From Aristaeella lactis (lineage in GTDB: Bacteria; Bacillota; Clostridia; Christensenellales; Aristaeellaceae), in contig NZ_CP069421.1 in the NCBI RefSeq assembly GCF_018118585.1, positions 3,342,484-3,406,483 on the forward strand: a stretch of 64,000 nucleotides of DNA. The letters are read 5' to 3'. Positions within the stretch are counted from its first letter, which is position 1, and the number at the start of each line of letters is the position of its first letter. A program made the translations under genes and the position numbers. Shown in pieces: positions 1 to 7,761 of the stretch. The notes beneath the pieces are model-generated. The model made no database searches and was not told where the DNA came from. It worked only from the letters and a program-made list of their open reading frames with translations.

Positions 1-1191
1 CCATGGATCCTGTCCAACATTATGGTGTGCGCGGCGCTGGACCCGATGCCTGCAGGGGAGCTTGCGGTTTTGCTGACCCGCGCATGTGAAATGCTGGACC
101 GGTATATCGCGATCCTGCCGGATGACGGCGGATGCGACGAGGGCGCGGGCTACTGGAATATGGCAGGCGGCGCGCTGCTGGACTGCCTGATACTGCTGGA
201 AACTGTTACGGGAGGCCGGATGACCTTCCGGGATAATGAAAAGATCCGGAATATCCTGCGATTCCCGCTGACGGTGGAGATGGGAAACGGATGGTTTGCC
301 AACTTCGCAGACTGCGACGCACGCCCGTTCATCAGCGGAGAACGGATGGAAACAGCAGGACGGATGCTGAATGATCCAGCCCTGACCGCGCTGGGGACGC
401 GGATGCGGGGAACCGTTGCGGATCAGCTGAATGATGTACCGCACCTGACACGGGCCCTTGATCTGATTTTTCACGCGCCGGCAGGGGAACCGAAACCGGA
501 ATTCCTGAATGCCGGGGATCTGTATTTGCCGGATCTGCAGCTGCGGATGATCCGCCGCGGCGGCTGGACGCTCGCCTGTAAGGGCGGACACAACGGTGAA
601 AGCCACAACCATAATGATACCGGCTCATTTATCCTGTTCCTGGAAGGGGAACCGGCGGTTGTGGATGCGGGCAATATGGTCTATACCGCCAAAACCTTCT
701 CGGCGGAGCGATATACACTGTGGAACGTCAGGGCAGAATGGCACAACCTGCCGATCATCGGCGGGCATGAACAACGGGAAGGCTCAGAGCATGCGGCACA
801 GAAGGTGCACATGACACCGGACGGGCTGGAAATGAACCTGGAAGCTGCTTATGACGAGACAGCCGGGATCCGGGAACTGAAACGCAGCTTTTCACTGGCG
901 GAGAAGGGATTGCGGCTGACGGATGAAGGGACCCTTCAGAACGGGCAGGAGATCACATGGATATTCCTGCTGCGCCGGAAGCCTGTGTGGGAAAACGGGC
1001 GGATCAGGGCCGGAAACCTGATGATCCGCTGCCCGGAGGAACTGGCATTTACCGCGGAGGAGAAACCGGTGGAAGATCCGCGTATGGCCCGCAGCTGGCA
1101 GGGAAGCCTGTGGCGGGTCAGGCTGAAAAGCGGTAAACTGGATCGCTTCCGAATGATATTTGAGTTTGTGAAAGCAGATCGGGAGGCATAA
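1..1191 (+). CDS. Heparinase II/III-family polysaccharide lyase, 5' partial
   Basis: The reading frame is open from base 1, so the start lies upstream; the first internal ATG is at 22. The C-terminal half has the heparinase II/III beta-sandwich signature GGHNGESHNHNDTGSF around residue 195 of the visible part, followed by a stretch where the text reads VVDAGNMVY. Members of this family (PL12/15/21 and relatives) cleave uronic-acid-containing glycans by beta-elimination and leave unsaturated uronyl ends. The next genes encode a GH88 hydrolase that removes such ends and KduI that isomerises the product, which supports a lyase role. The exact substrate cannot be read from the sequence. The stop at 1189 is 3 bp before the next ATG, so the genes form one operon. 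Confidence 0.8.
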   Translation, partial: PWILSNIMVCAALDPMPAGELAVLLTRACEMLDRYIAILPDDGGCDEGAGYWNMAGGALLDCLILLETVTGGRMTFRDNEKIRNILRFPLTVEMGNGWFANFADCDARPFISGERMETAGRMLNDPALTALGTRMRGTVADQLNDVPHLTRALDLIFHAPAGEPKPEFLNAGDLYLPDLQLRMIRRGGWTLACKGGHNGESHNHNDTGSFILFLEGEPAVVDAGNMVYTAKTFSAERYTLWNVRAEWHNLPIIGGHEQREGSEHAAQKVHMTPDGLEMNLEAAYDETAGIRELKRSFSLAEKGLRLTDEGTLQNGQEITWIFLLRRKPVWENGRIRAGNLMIRCPEELAFTAEEKPVEDPRMARSWQGSLWRVRLKSGKLDRFRMIFEFVKADREA

Positions 1192-1194
1192 AGA

Positions 1195-2997
1195 ATGAGC
1201 GGTATGACCGGATCCCTGCGTACGCGGCAGGACCTCGTGAGGGCGGCAGCGGCAATCCTGCAGCCCCTGACATCCTGCATGACGCCGGGGAAAGCCCGCA
1301 TCTATGTCGGAAACGGATCCGCCCATTACGCTGAAGACGTATCCGGTATGGAATGCTGGAGCCGGGCACTGTGGGCACTGGTTCCGATGCTGATGGGCAG
1401 GTGCCCGGAAGCCGAAGCCCTCTGGCCGCTGTGGCAGGAAGGAATGATCCATGGAACGGATCCGGAACATGAGGAGTATTGGGGAGACATCCGTGACTAT
1501 GATCAGCGAATGGTGGAAATGGCGGTCATCGGATGCGGCTTGTGCTTTGTGCCCGAATCCTTCTGGCACCCGCTGAACGAAAGACAGCGGCAGCATCTGT
1601 ATGACTGGCTGAATCAGATCAACCTGTATGACATGCCGAAAAACAACTGGCGGTTTTTCCGGATCCTGGTGAACATCGGCTTCCTGAAAAACGGACTGCC
1701 GGTGGATGAAGTCCGGATGCAGGAAGACATGGACATGATGGAAAGCCATTATACAGCGGACGGCTGGTATTTTGACTATCCGACCAAACGGGACTATTAC
1801 ACGCTGTGGGGTTTCCATTTTTACAGCCTGCTGTATGCCGCGGTTATGGAAGGAAACGAACCCGAAAGATGCCGGAGGATCCGGGAAAGGGCTGCACTGA
1901 TCGCACCGCGCTTTGCCTGCTGGTTTGACAAGGAGGGAAGGGGCCTGCCTTACGGGCGCAGCCTGACCTACCGTTTCTGCCAGAGTTCTTTCTGGGCGGC
2001 GGCAACGTTTGCCGGCGTGGAATGCAATGCGCCGGACATCGGACAGATGAAACACCTGCTGCTGAACAACCTGCGGTTCTGGCTGAACCGGCCGATCTTT
2101 GACCGGGGCGGCGCACTGACCGTGGGATACGGATATCCGAACCTGTGCGCTGCGGAAGGCTACAACGCGCAGGGATCCCCCTACTGGGGACTGAAAACCT
2201 TCTGGATCCTGGCAATGCCGGAGGATCATCCCTTCTGGCAGGCGGAAGAAAAAGAGTACATGCCGCCGGAAAGCTTCCTGGACGAACAGGTCCGGCTGCT
2301 GCTGACCCGCGATCCGGAGAACCGGCAGGTAGTGGCTTATACGGCGGGCAACCATGCCTGGGAACACATGCACGAGGATGAGAAATACGAAAAGTTCGCT
2401 TATTCAACTCAGTTCGCATTCTCTGTGGCCAAGGAGGATTCCGCACTGAACCGGGGCGCGTATGACAGCATGCTGGCGGTGCGGGCTGTAGGCCGGGATC
2501 TGTGGCATGTACGCAGCGGCTGTACTCAGTACCGGCTGGCGGAAGACCGGGTATCCTTCACCTGGAGCCCGATGAACGGGGTAACGATTGATACGGTGAT
2601 TGCCCCGAAGGGGATGTGGCACGTCAGGAAGCACGTGATCCGGACAACCGTGCCTCTGGAGGCGGCGGAAGGCGCGTTTTCCATTCCGAGGGATTGGGCG
2701 GGAGCAAGACCCTGTGACCGGGTCTGCACGCAAACTGAAGCGAATGAATGCCGCGCGGCTGCTGCCGGCGAACGGGGAACGAGCGTGATCTGTGCCCTGA
2801 AAGGCTATACCAGCGGGGAGGTTATCGCGACCGAACCCAATACAAACCTGATGGAACCGAGGTGTGTGCTGCCGACACTGCACAGCCGGCTGGAGCCGGG
2901 AGAGCATATACTTCTGTGCGCGGTGTACGCAGATTCCGGGAACAATCTGCCGGACAGAATACCCGAGGAGGTAAAGAAACTTGCAGGATCGTTATGA
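1195..2997 (+). CDS. DUF2264-family protein
   Basis: A 600-residue protein whose N-terminus (SGMECWSRALWALVPM, then GTDPEHEEYWG and DYDQRMVEMA) fits the DUF2264 family, an (alpha/alpha)-barrel-like family found in glycan utilisation loci. There is no signal peptide, so it is probably cytoplasmic. GGGAGG lies just upstream of the ATG. It sits between a lyase and a GH88 hydrolase and overlaps the next gene by 17 bp, so translation is likely coupled. No catalytic activity is established for the family as far as I know. A role in processing uronic-acid oligosaccharides is an inference from context only. Confidence 0.75.
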   Translation: MSGMTGSLRTRQDLVRAAAAILQPLTSCMTPGKARIYVGNGSAHYAEDVSGMECWSRALWALVPMLMGRCPEAEALWPLWQEGMIHGTDPEHEEYWGDIRDYDQRMVEMAVIGCGLCFVPESFWHPLNERQRQHLYDWLNQINLYDMPKNNWRFFRILVNIGFLKNGLPVDEVRMQEDMDMMESHYTADGWYFDYPTKRDYYTLWGFHFYSLLYAAVMEGNEPERCRRIRERAALIAPRFACWFDKEGRGLPYGRSLTYRFCQSSFWAAATFAGVECNAPDIGQMKHLLLNNLRFWLNRPIFDRGGALTVGYGYPNLCAAEGYNAQGSPYWGLKTFWILAMPEDHPFWQAEEKEYMPPESFLDEQVRLLLTRDPENRQVVAYTAGNHAWEHMHEDEKYEKFAYSTQFAFSVAKEDSALNRGAYDSMLAVRAVGRDLWHVRSGCTQYRLAEDRVSFTWSPMNGVTIDTVIAPKGMWHVRKHVIRTTVPLEAAEGAFSIPRDWAGARPCDRVCTQTEANECRAAAAGERGTSVICALKGYTSGEVIATEPNTNLMEPRCVLPTLHSRLEPGEHILLCAVYADSGNNLPDRIPEEVKKLAGSL

Positions 2998-4090
2998 AGA
3001 AGCACTGAGCCGGATCGCCGGAAAATACAGGAGAACCGCGGAAACAGCTGCTGAAGCAGGGATCATTCCCTACCAGAGTGCAGACGGGAAATGGATCACC
3101 AGTCCCTATGACGGAAACAGCTGGTGGACGGGCGGATTCTGGCCGGGGCTGATGTGGCAGCTGTGGGTGCTGACGGGAGACGGTTTCTTCCGGCAGGAAG
3201 CGCGCCGGGCTGAAAAGCTGCTGACGGAGGAGTTCCGCTCCTTCCGGCTGCTGAATCATGACGTGGGATTCATGTACCTGCTGTCCTGCGGAGCAGACGC
3301 CAAACTGACGGGAGACCCGCAGGCGGAAACGGATACGCTTCATGCGGCTTCCCTGCTGATGGGCCGCTTTAACCCGGCGGGATTCATCCGGGCGTGGAAT
3401 GAGCCCGACCGCAAAGGATATGCCATCATTGACTGCATGATGAACCTGAACCTGTTATACCGCGCCAGCCGGGACACGGATGATCCGCGGTTCAGGCAGA
3501 CAGCCGGGATCCATGCAGATACAACCCTGCGGGAATTCCTGCGGGAAGACGGATCGGTAAGCCATATCATCGAATTTGACCCGGAAAGCGGAAAAAGAAT
3601 CCGGGAACACGCCGGGCAGGGTTATGCCCTGGGCAGCCAGTGGAGCAGAGGACAGGCATGGGGCCTGTATGGATTTGCCCTGGCCGGGCGGCACCTGAGG
3701 GAAGAAAAGTATACGGAAGCGGCGAAGAGAATCGCCGGGAATTTCACGGCGCATATCCGGGAGGACGGCCTTACGGACTGTGACTTCTGCCAGCCTCCGG
3801 AAGATGAACGGATTGACAACATTGCCGGTGCGATCGCAGCCTGCGGATTGCAGGAGCTGGCAGCACAGACCGGCGAAGATACCTGGCGGCACCAGGCGGA
3901 ACGGCTGGTTGACGGGATGCTGGAGCACTGCGCGGACTGGGGAAAGGGACGCTGCGGCATCCTCACACGCTGCACGGCAAGCTACCATGATGACGGTGCC
4001 GGACGGAATACAAACATTGTGTACGGCGACTATTTCCTGGTGGAGGCACTGATGAAGCTCTGCGGTAAAGACCCGGAGCTGTGGAGCTGA
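2981..4090 (+). CDS. GH88 unsaturated glucuronyl hydrolase
   Basis: This 369-residue enzyme matches the usual length of GH88. The start is TTG at 2981, chosen because GAGGAGG lies about 10 bases upstream and because the N-terminal text (DRYEEALSRIAGKYRR) aligns with the start of the family. Two aspartates at about residue 94 (NHDVGF) and about 150 (IIDCMMNL) occupy the positions of the two essential Asp residues in Bacillus UGL. GH88 enzymes hydrate the vinyl-ether of the unsaturated uronic acid left by lyases and release 5-keto-4-deoxyuronate, the KduI substrate; KduI is encoded two genes downstream. No signal peptide is seen, so it acts in the cytoplasm on imported oligosaccharides. Confidence 0.9.
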   Translation: MQDRYEEALSRIAGKYRRTAETAAEAGIIPYQSADGKWITSPYDGNSWWTGGFWPGLMWQLWVLTGDGFFRQEARRAEKLLTEEFRSFRLLNHDVGFMYLLSCGADAKLTGDPQAETDTLHAASLLMGRFNPAGFIRAWNEPDRKGYAIIDCMMNLNLLYRASRDTDDPRFRQTAGIHADTTLREFLREDGSVSHIIEFDPESGKRIREHAGQGYALGSQWSRGQAWGLYGFALAGRHLREEKYTEAAKRIAGNFTAHIREDGLTDCDFCQPPEDERIDNIAGAIAACGLQELAAQTGEDTWRHQAERLVDGMLEHCADWGKGRCGILTRCTASYHDDGAGRNTNIVYGDYFLVEALMKLCGKDPELWS

Positions 4091-4111
4091 AACCGAAAGG
4101 ACGGAGAAAAA

Positions 4112-5851
4112 ATGAGCACTCTGTATCCGCAGAATAACGCGTCACGGATGATGACAGATCTGGGCGGCATATGGGATTTCCGCTTTCAGGAAGACGAGAG
4201 CTGGCAGCCGATAGCGGTGCCTGCCTCCTATAATGACCAGAATCCGGATCCCAGATTCCGAAACTATGCCGGAATAACGGAATACCGCCGGAAGATCACT
4301 GTTCCCGCAGCCTGGAAGGGATTCCGTTTCTGCCTTCGCTTTGACGCTGTGGCGCACAGTGCACGGATTATGCTGAACGGGCGGGAGATTGCGGCACACC
4401 GGGGAGGATTCCTGCCGTTTGAGGTGGAACTGAACGGCCTGATGGAAGCAGGTGAAACCGCCGAACTGACAGTGGAAACGGACAACAGGATCAACCATAA
4501 CACCCTGCCAATCGGCACAGAGGGTGAGACAGCTTTTTTCGGATCCGACAACCCGGGCATACCGGCTGTGGAAGCTGGTAAAAAACTGCAGGAGGAGCGG
4601 GGAGTCAATCGTCCGGCTTTTGACTTTTTCAATTACACCGGCATCCAGCGGCCGGTAAGGCTTATCGCGACACCACGGTCATTCATCCGGGACATTACGC
4701 TGGTGCCCTCCCTGAATGGCGATGTGCGGTACAGTGTGGAAACTGCCGGACCGGAAGATACGATCCGCGTAGAAATCCTGGATGCGGAGGAACGATGTGC
4801 TGCGCAGGGAGAGGGCCGGGAAGGAACTCTGCATATTTCACAGCCCTGCCTGTGGGAACCCTGGCCGGGGATACCATACCTGTATACTGCCAGGATCACC
4901 TATGGTGAGGACCTGTATGAGCAGGCCTTTGGCATCCGGGAGGTACGGGTGGAAGGAACCCGCTTCCTGATCAACGGGAAACCCTTCCGCTTCCATGGCC
5001 CGTGCAAGCATGAGGACAGCCCTTTTCACGGACGGGGAACAGATCCCTGCCTGAATGTAACGGACATCAACCTCTATCACTGGCTGAATGCCAACTGTTT
5101 CCGGACCAGTCATTATCCCTATGCGGAAGAAATGTACCAGCTGTGTGACCGGGAAGGCATCGTGATCGTGGATGAAACTCCCGCGGTGGGCATGTGGGCG
5201 AGCGAACAGTACGGCTGGAACCTGGCGGATTATCATCTGCAGGTACTGGCGGACATGATTGCCCGGGACAGAAATCATCCCTGCGTAGTGATGTGGAGCC
5301 TGGGAAACGAACCGGATACGGATACACTGCCCGATAAGGCGTATGAATACTGGCATTCCCTGTATGAAGCCGCCCACAGGCTGGACCCGCAGGACAGGCC
5401 GGTTACGGTTGTGGGCTGCCAGAACCGGTATGAGCGGGAAAAAGTTATCAAATCCATGGATGTGGTGCTGATTAACCGGTACTACGGGTGGTATAATCTG
5501 TCGGGAGACCTGGAAGCGGCGAAATACGCGTTCCGGATTGAACTGGACTGGTGGGCAAAACAGCAAAAACCGCTTATTCTCTCCGAATACGGCGCGGATA
5601 CGATCGCCGGACTTCACGGCGCTGTGGCGGAAATGTTTACGGAAGAATACCAGGTGGCGTATTATGAAGCTATGAGCGAATGCCTGGATGAACGGGATTT
5701 CGTGATCGGGGAGATGCCCTGGAACTTCGCGGACTTTGCCACATGCCAGGGGCCCATGCGCGTGGGCGGAAACAGGAAGGGCCTGTTTACCCGGGACCGG
5801 AGGCCGAAAATGGCTGCGCACTGGTTCAGGGAAAGATGGAAAACATTCTGA
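4112..5851 (+). CDS. uidA: Beta-glucuronidase (GH2)
   Basis: A 579-residue GH2 enzyme with jelly-roll, Ig-like and TIM-barrel domains. The acid/base Glu lies in SLGNEPDT (about residue 398) and the nucleophile Glu in LSEYGAD (about 492). The sequence GGNRKGLFTRDRRPK near residue 552 carries the Asn-x-Lys pair that recognises the glucuronate carboxylate in true beta-glucuronidases, which separates it from beta-galactosidases. It would release glucuronic acid from saturated oligosaccharide ends. AAAGGACGGAG precedes the ATG. No signal peptide is present. It belongs to the same operon as the GH88 and kduI genes. Confidence 0.92.
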   Translation: MSTLYPQNNASRMMTDLGGIWDFRFQEDESWQPIAVPASYNDQNPDPRFRNYAGITEYRRKITVPAAWKGFRFCLRFDAVAHSARIMLNGREIAAHRGGFLPFEVELNGLMEAGETAELTVETDNRINHNTLPIGTEGETAFFGSDNPGIPAVEAGKKLQEERGVNRPAFDFFNYTGIQRPVRLIATPRSFIRDITLVPSLNGDVRYSVETAGPEDTIRVEILDAEERCAAQGEGREGTLHISQPCLWEPWPGIPYLYTARITYGEDLYEQAFGIREVRVEGTRFLINGKPFRFHGPCKHEDSPFHGRGTDPCLNVTDINLYHWLNANCFRTSHYPYAEEMYQLCDREGIVIVDETPAVGMWASEQYGWNLADYHLQVLADMIARDRNHPCVVMWSLGNEPDTDTLPDKAYEYWHSLYEAAHRLDPQDRPVTVVGCQNRYEREKVIKSMDVVLINRYYGWYNLSGDLEAAKYAFRIELDWWAKQQKPLILSEYGADTIAGLHGAVAEMFTEEYQVAYYEAMSECLDERDFVIGEMPWNFADFATCQGPMRVGGNRKGLFTRDRRPKMAAHWFRERWKTF

Positions 5852-5897
5852 CGGATAGGAACCGAAAACCAATAAACAGAAAACGGAGGAATAGGAC

Positions 5898-6740
5898 ATG
5901 GATATCCGGTACAGCTGCAATCAAAAGGATTTTAAACGTTACACCACTGATGAGATCCGGAAGGAGTTCCTGATCGAAAAACTGTTTGAGGCGGATCAGG
6001 TGACAGCGGTTTACAGTCATGTGGACCGGATGGTGACACTGGGTGTGATGCCGGTGAAAGAGAAGGTTTCCATCGACAAGGGAATAGACGTCTGGCACAA
6101 CTTCGGTACGGAATACTTCCTGGAACGCAGGGAATGCGGCATGTTTAATGTGGGCGGTTCCGGAAGGGTGATCGCGGACGGAACGGTATATGAGATGGGC
6201 TACAAGGACTGCCTGTATCTGACCCGGGGCGCGAAGGAAGTGTATTTCGAGAGCGCGGACACTGCGGAACCTGCAAAGTTTTATATCGTGTCTGCTCCGG
6301 CACACTGCAGTTATGAGAACCGGCTGATCAGGATCGCTGATGCGGCCAAGAAACCCTGCGGCGACGCGGCGACCAGCAACAAACGGGTAATCAATCAGTT
6401 TATCCATCCTTCGGTGCTGAAAACCTGTCAGCTGAGCATGGGTATGACGGTGCTGGAAACCGGCAGTGTATGGAACACAATGCCTGCCCACACCCATGAA
6501 CGCCGGATGGAAGTGTATTTCTACTTTGAGGTGCCGAAGGACAATGTGGTATTCCACATGATGGGTGAAGGACAGGAAACCCGGCACATCGTGATGCAGA
6601 ATGAGCAGGCGGTCATCTCGCCCTCCTGGTCCATACACGCAGGCGCCGGTACCAGCAACTATACATTTATCTGGGCGATGGGCGGAGAGAACCAGGCTTT
6701 TGATGATATGGATAACATTCCTACCACTGAACTGAGATAA
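5898..6740 (+). CDS. kduI: 5-dehydro-4-deoxy-D-glucuronate isomerase
   Basis: 280 residues, the normal KduI length. The cupin metal site is visible: HTHERRMEVYFYF near residues 196-203 and a further His in SWSIHAGAG near 244, matching the two His plus Glu plus His ligands of the E. coli enzyme. KduI converts 5-keto-4-deoxyuronate, the spontaneous product of unsaturated uronates, to 3-deoxy-D-glycero-2,5-hexodiulosonate. ACGGAGGAATAGGAC precedes the ATG. It follows the two glucuronyl hydrolases and precedes an SDR that is in the position expected of KduD. Confidence 0.96.
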   Translation: MDIRYSCNQKDFKRYTTDEIRKEFLIEKLFEADQVTAVYSHVDRMVTLGVMPVKEKVSIDKGIDVWHNFGTEYFLERRECGMFNVGGSGRVIADGTVYEMGYKDCLYLTRGAKEVYFESADTAEPAKFYIVSAPAHCSYENRLIRIADAAKKPCGDAATSNKRVINQFIHPSVLKTCQLSMGMTVLETGSVWNTMPAHTHERRMEVYFYFEVPKDNVVFHMMGEGQETRHIVMQNEQAVISPSWSIHAGAGTSNYTFIWAMGGENQAFDDMDNIPTTELR

Positions 6741-6756
6741 GGGAGGAAACAGGCGT

Positions 6757-7554
6757 ATGGATATGAACAGCTTCAGCCTGAAGGGGAAAATCGCCTGGAT
6801 TACAGGCGCCAGCTACGGAATCGGGTTTGCCATTGCGGAGGCATATGCCGCGGCAGGTGCTTCCATTGTATTCAACGACATCAGCCAGGAACTGGTGGAC
6901 CGGGGACTGAAGGCCTATGCGGAAAAGGGAATTGACGCAAAAGGATATGTGTGCGACGTCACCTGCGAAGAAGCGGTCCAGGCACTGGTGAAGCAGATTG
7001 AAGCGGAGATCGGTGTGATCGATATCCTGGTGAACAACGCCGGCATCATCCGCCGGATTCCCATGATTGAGATGAGCGCGGAGGAATTCCGGAAGGTGGT
7101 TGATGTGGACCTGAACGCACCGTTTATCTGCGCCAAGGCTGTGATTCCGTCCATGATCCGCAAAGGGCACGGAAAAATCATCAATATCTGCAGCATGATG
7201 AGCGAACTGGGCCGGGAAACCGTATCTGCCTATGCGGCAGCAAAGGGCGGACTGAAAATGCTGACCCGGAATATCTGTTCCGAGTACGGGGAACATAATA
7301 TCCAGTGCAACGGAATCGGACCCGGCTATATTGCGACACCCCAGACTGCTCCTCTGCGTGAAAAACAGCCGGACGGCAGCCGTCATCCCTTTGATCAGTT
7401 TATCATTGCCAAGACACCTGCAGCCCGCTGGGGAACGCCGGAGGACCTGCAGGGCCCGGCGGTATTCCTGGCTTCTGATGCCAGTAATTTTGTGAACGGT
7501 CATATCCTTTATGTGGACGGTGGAATCCTGGCCTATATCGGAAAACAGCCGTGA
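6757..7554 (+). CDS. SDR dehydrogenase, KduD / gluconate 5-dehydrogenase type
   Basis: 265 residues with the classical short-chain dehydrogenase pattern: TGASYGIGFA nucleotide-binding glycines near residue 17, NNAG near 94, a catalytic Ser in ICSMMSE, and YAAAK as the Tyr-Lys pair. The sequence resembles the gluconate 5-dehydrogenase/KduD branch. Its place directly after kduI makes reduction of 3-deoxy-2,5-hexodiulosonate to 2-keto-3-deoxygluconate the most likely reaction, but IdnO-like activity cannot be excluded. GGGAGGAAACAGG precedes the ATG. It is the last gene of the operon and is followed by a strong hairpin. Confidence 0.85.
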   Translation: MDMNSFSLKGKIAWITGASYGIGFAIAEAYAAAGASIVFNDISQELVDRGLKAYAEKGIDAKGYVCDVTCEEAVQALVKQIEAEIGVIDILVNNAGIIRRIPMIEMSAEEFRKVVDVDLNAPFICAKAVIPSMIRKGHGKIINICSMMSELGRETVSAYAAAKGGLKMLTRNICSEYGEHNIQCNGIGPGYIATPQTAPLREKQPDGSRHPFDQFIIAKTPAARWGTPEDLQGPAVFLASDASNFVNGHILYVDGGILAYIGKQP

Positions 7555-7560
7555 TGCTGA

Positions 7561-7590
7561 AACCCCGGTCAGCGGAAGCTGACCGGGGTT
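7561..7590 (+). terminator. Hairpin after the uronate operon
   Basis: Perfect 13-bp inverted repeat AACCCCGGTCAGC / GCTGACCGGGGTT with a GGAA tetraloop starts 6 bases after the SDR stop codon. The T-rich tail is weak (TTCTGATTCT). Confidence 0.75.
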
Positions 7591-7690
7591 TCTGATTCTC
7601 AACAAACCTTTGGCTGTTCCAATACAGAATTTATAAGCGGATTCAGTTGCCTTTTTCCAGTTTGATACCGTACCGGCTCAATTCCGGACC

Positions 7691-7733
7691 GTAAAAAAGC
7701 CCGGCGGCTCTTTTTCAGGAGCCTCCGGGCTTT
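7691..7733 (-). terminator. Terminator of the minus-strand GH2 operon
   Basis: Read on the minus strand, AAAGCCCGGAGGCTC and GAGCCGCCGGGCTTT form a stem with one mismatch, followed by a run of six T. It faces the plus-strand hairpin at 7561, so the two convergent operons each have their own terminator. Confidence 0.85.
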
Positions 7734-7761
7734 GCAATTCAGGAACCGATGGACGGCCGAT

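Noticed and set aside
892..2373. A 493-codon minus-strand frame opposite the heparinase and DUF2264 genes
   Set aside because: His/Pro/Arg-rich translation typical of the antisense of a high-G+C gene. No family resemblance.
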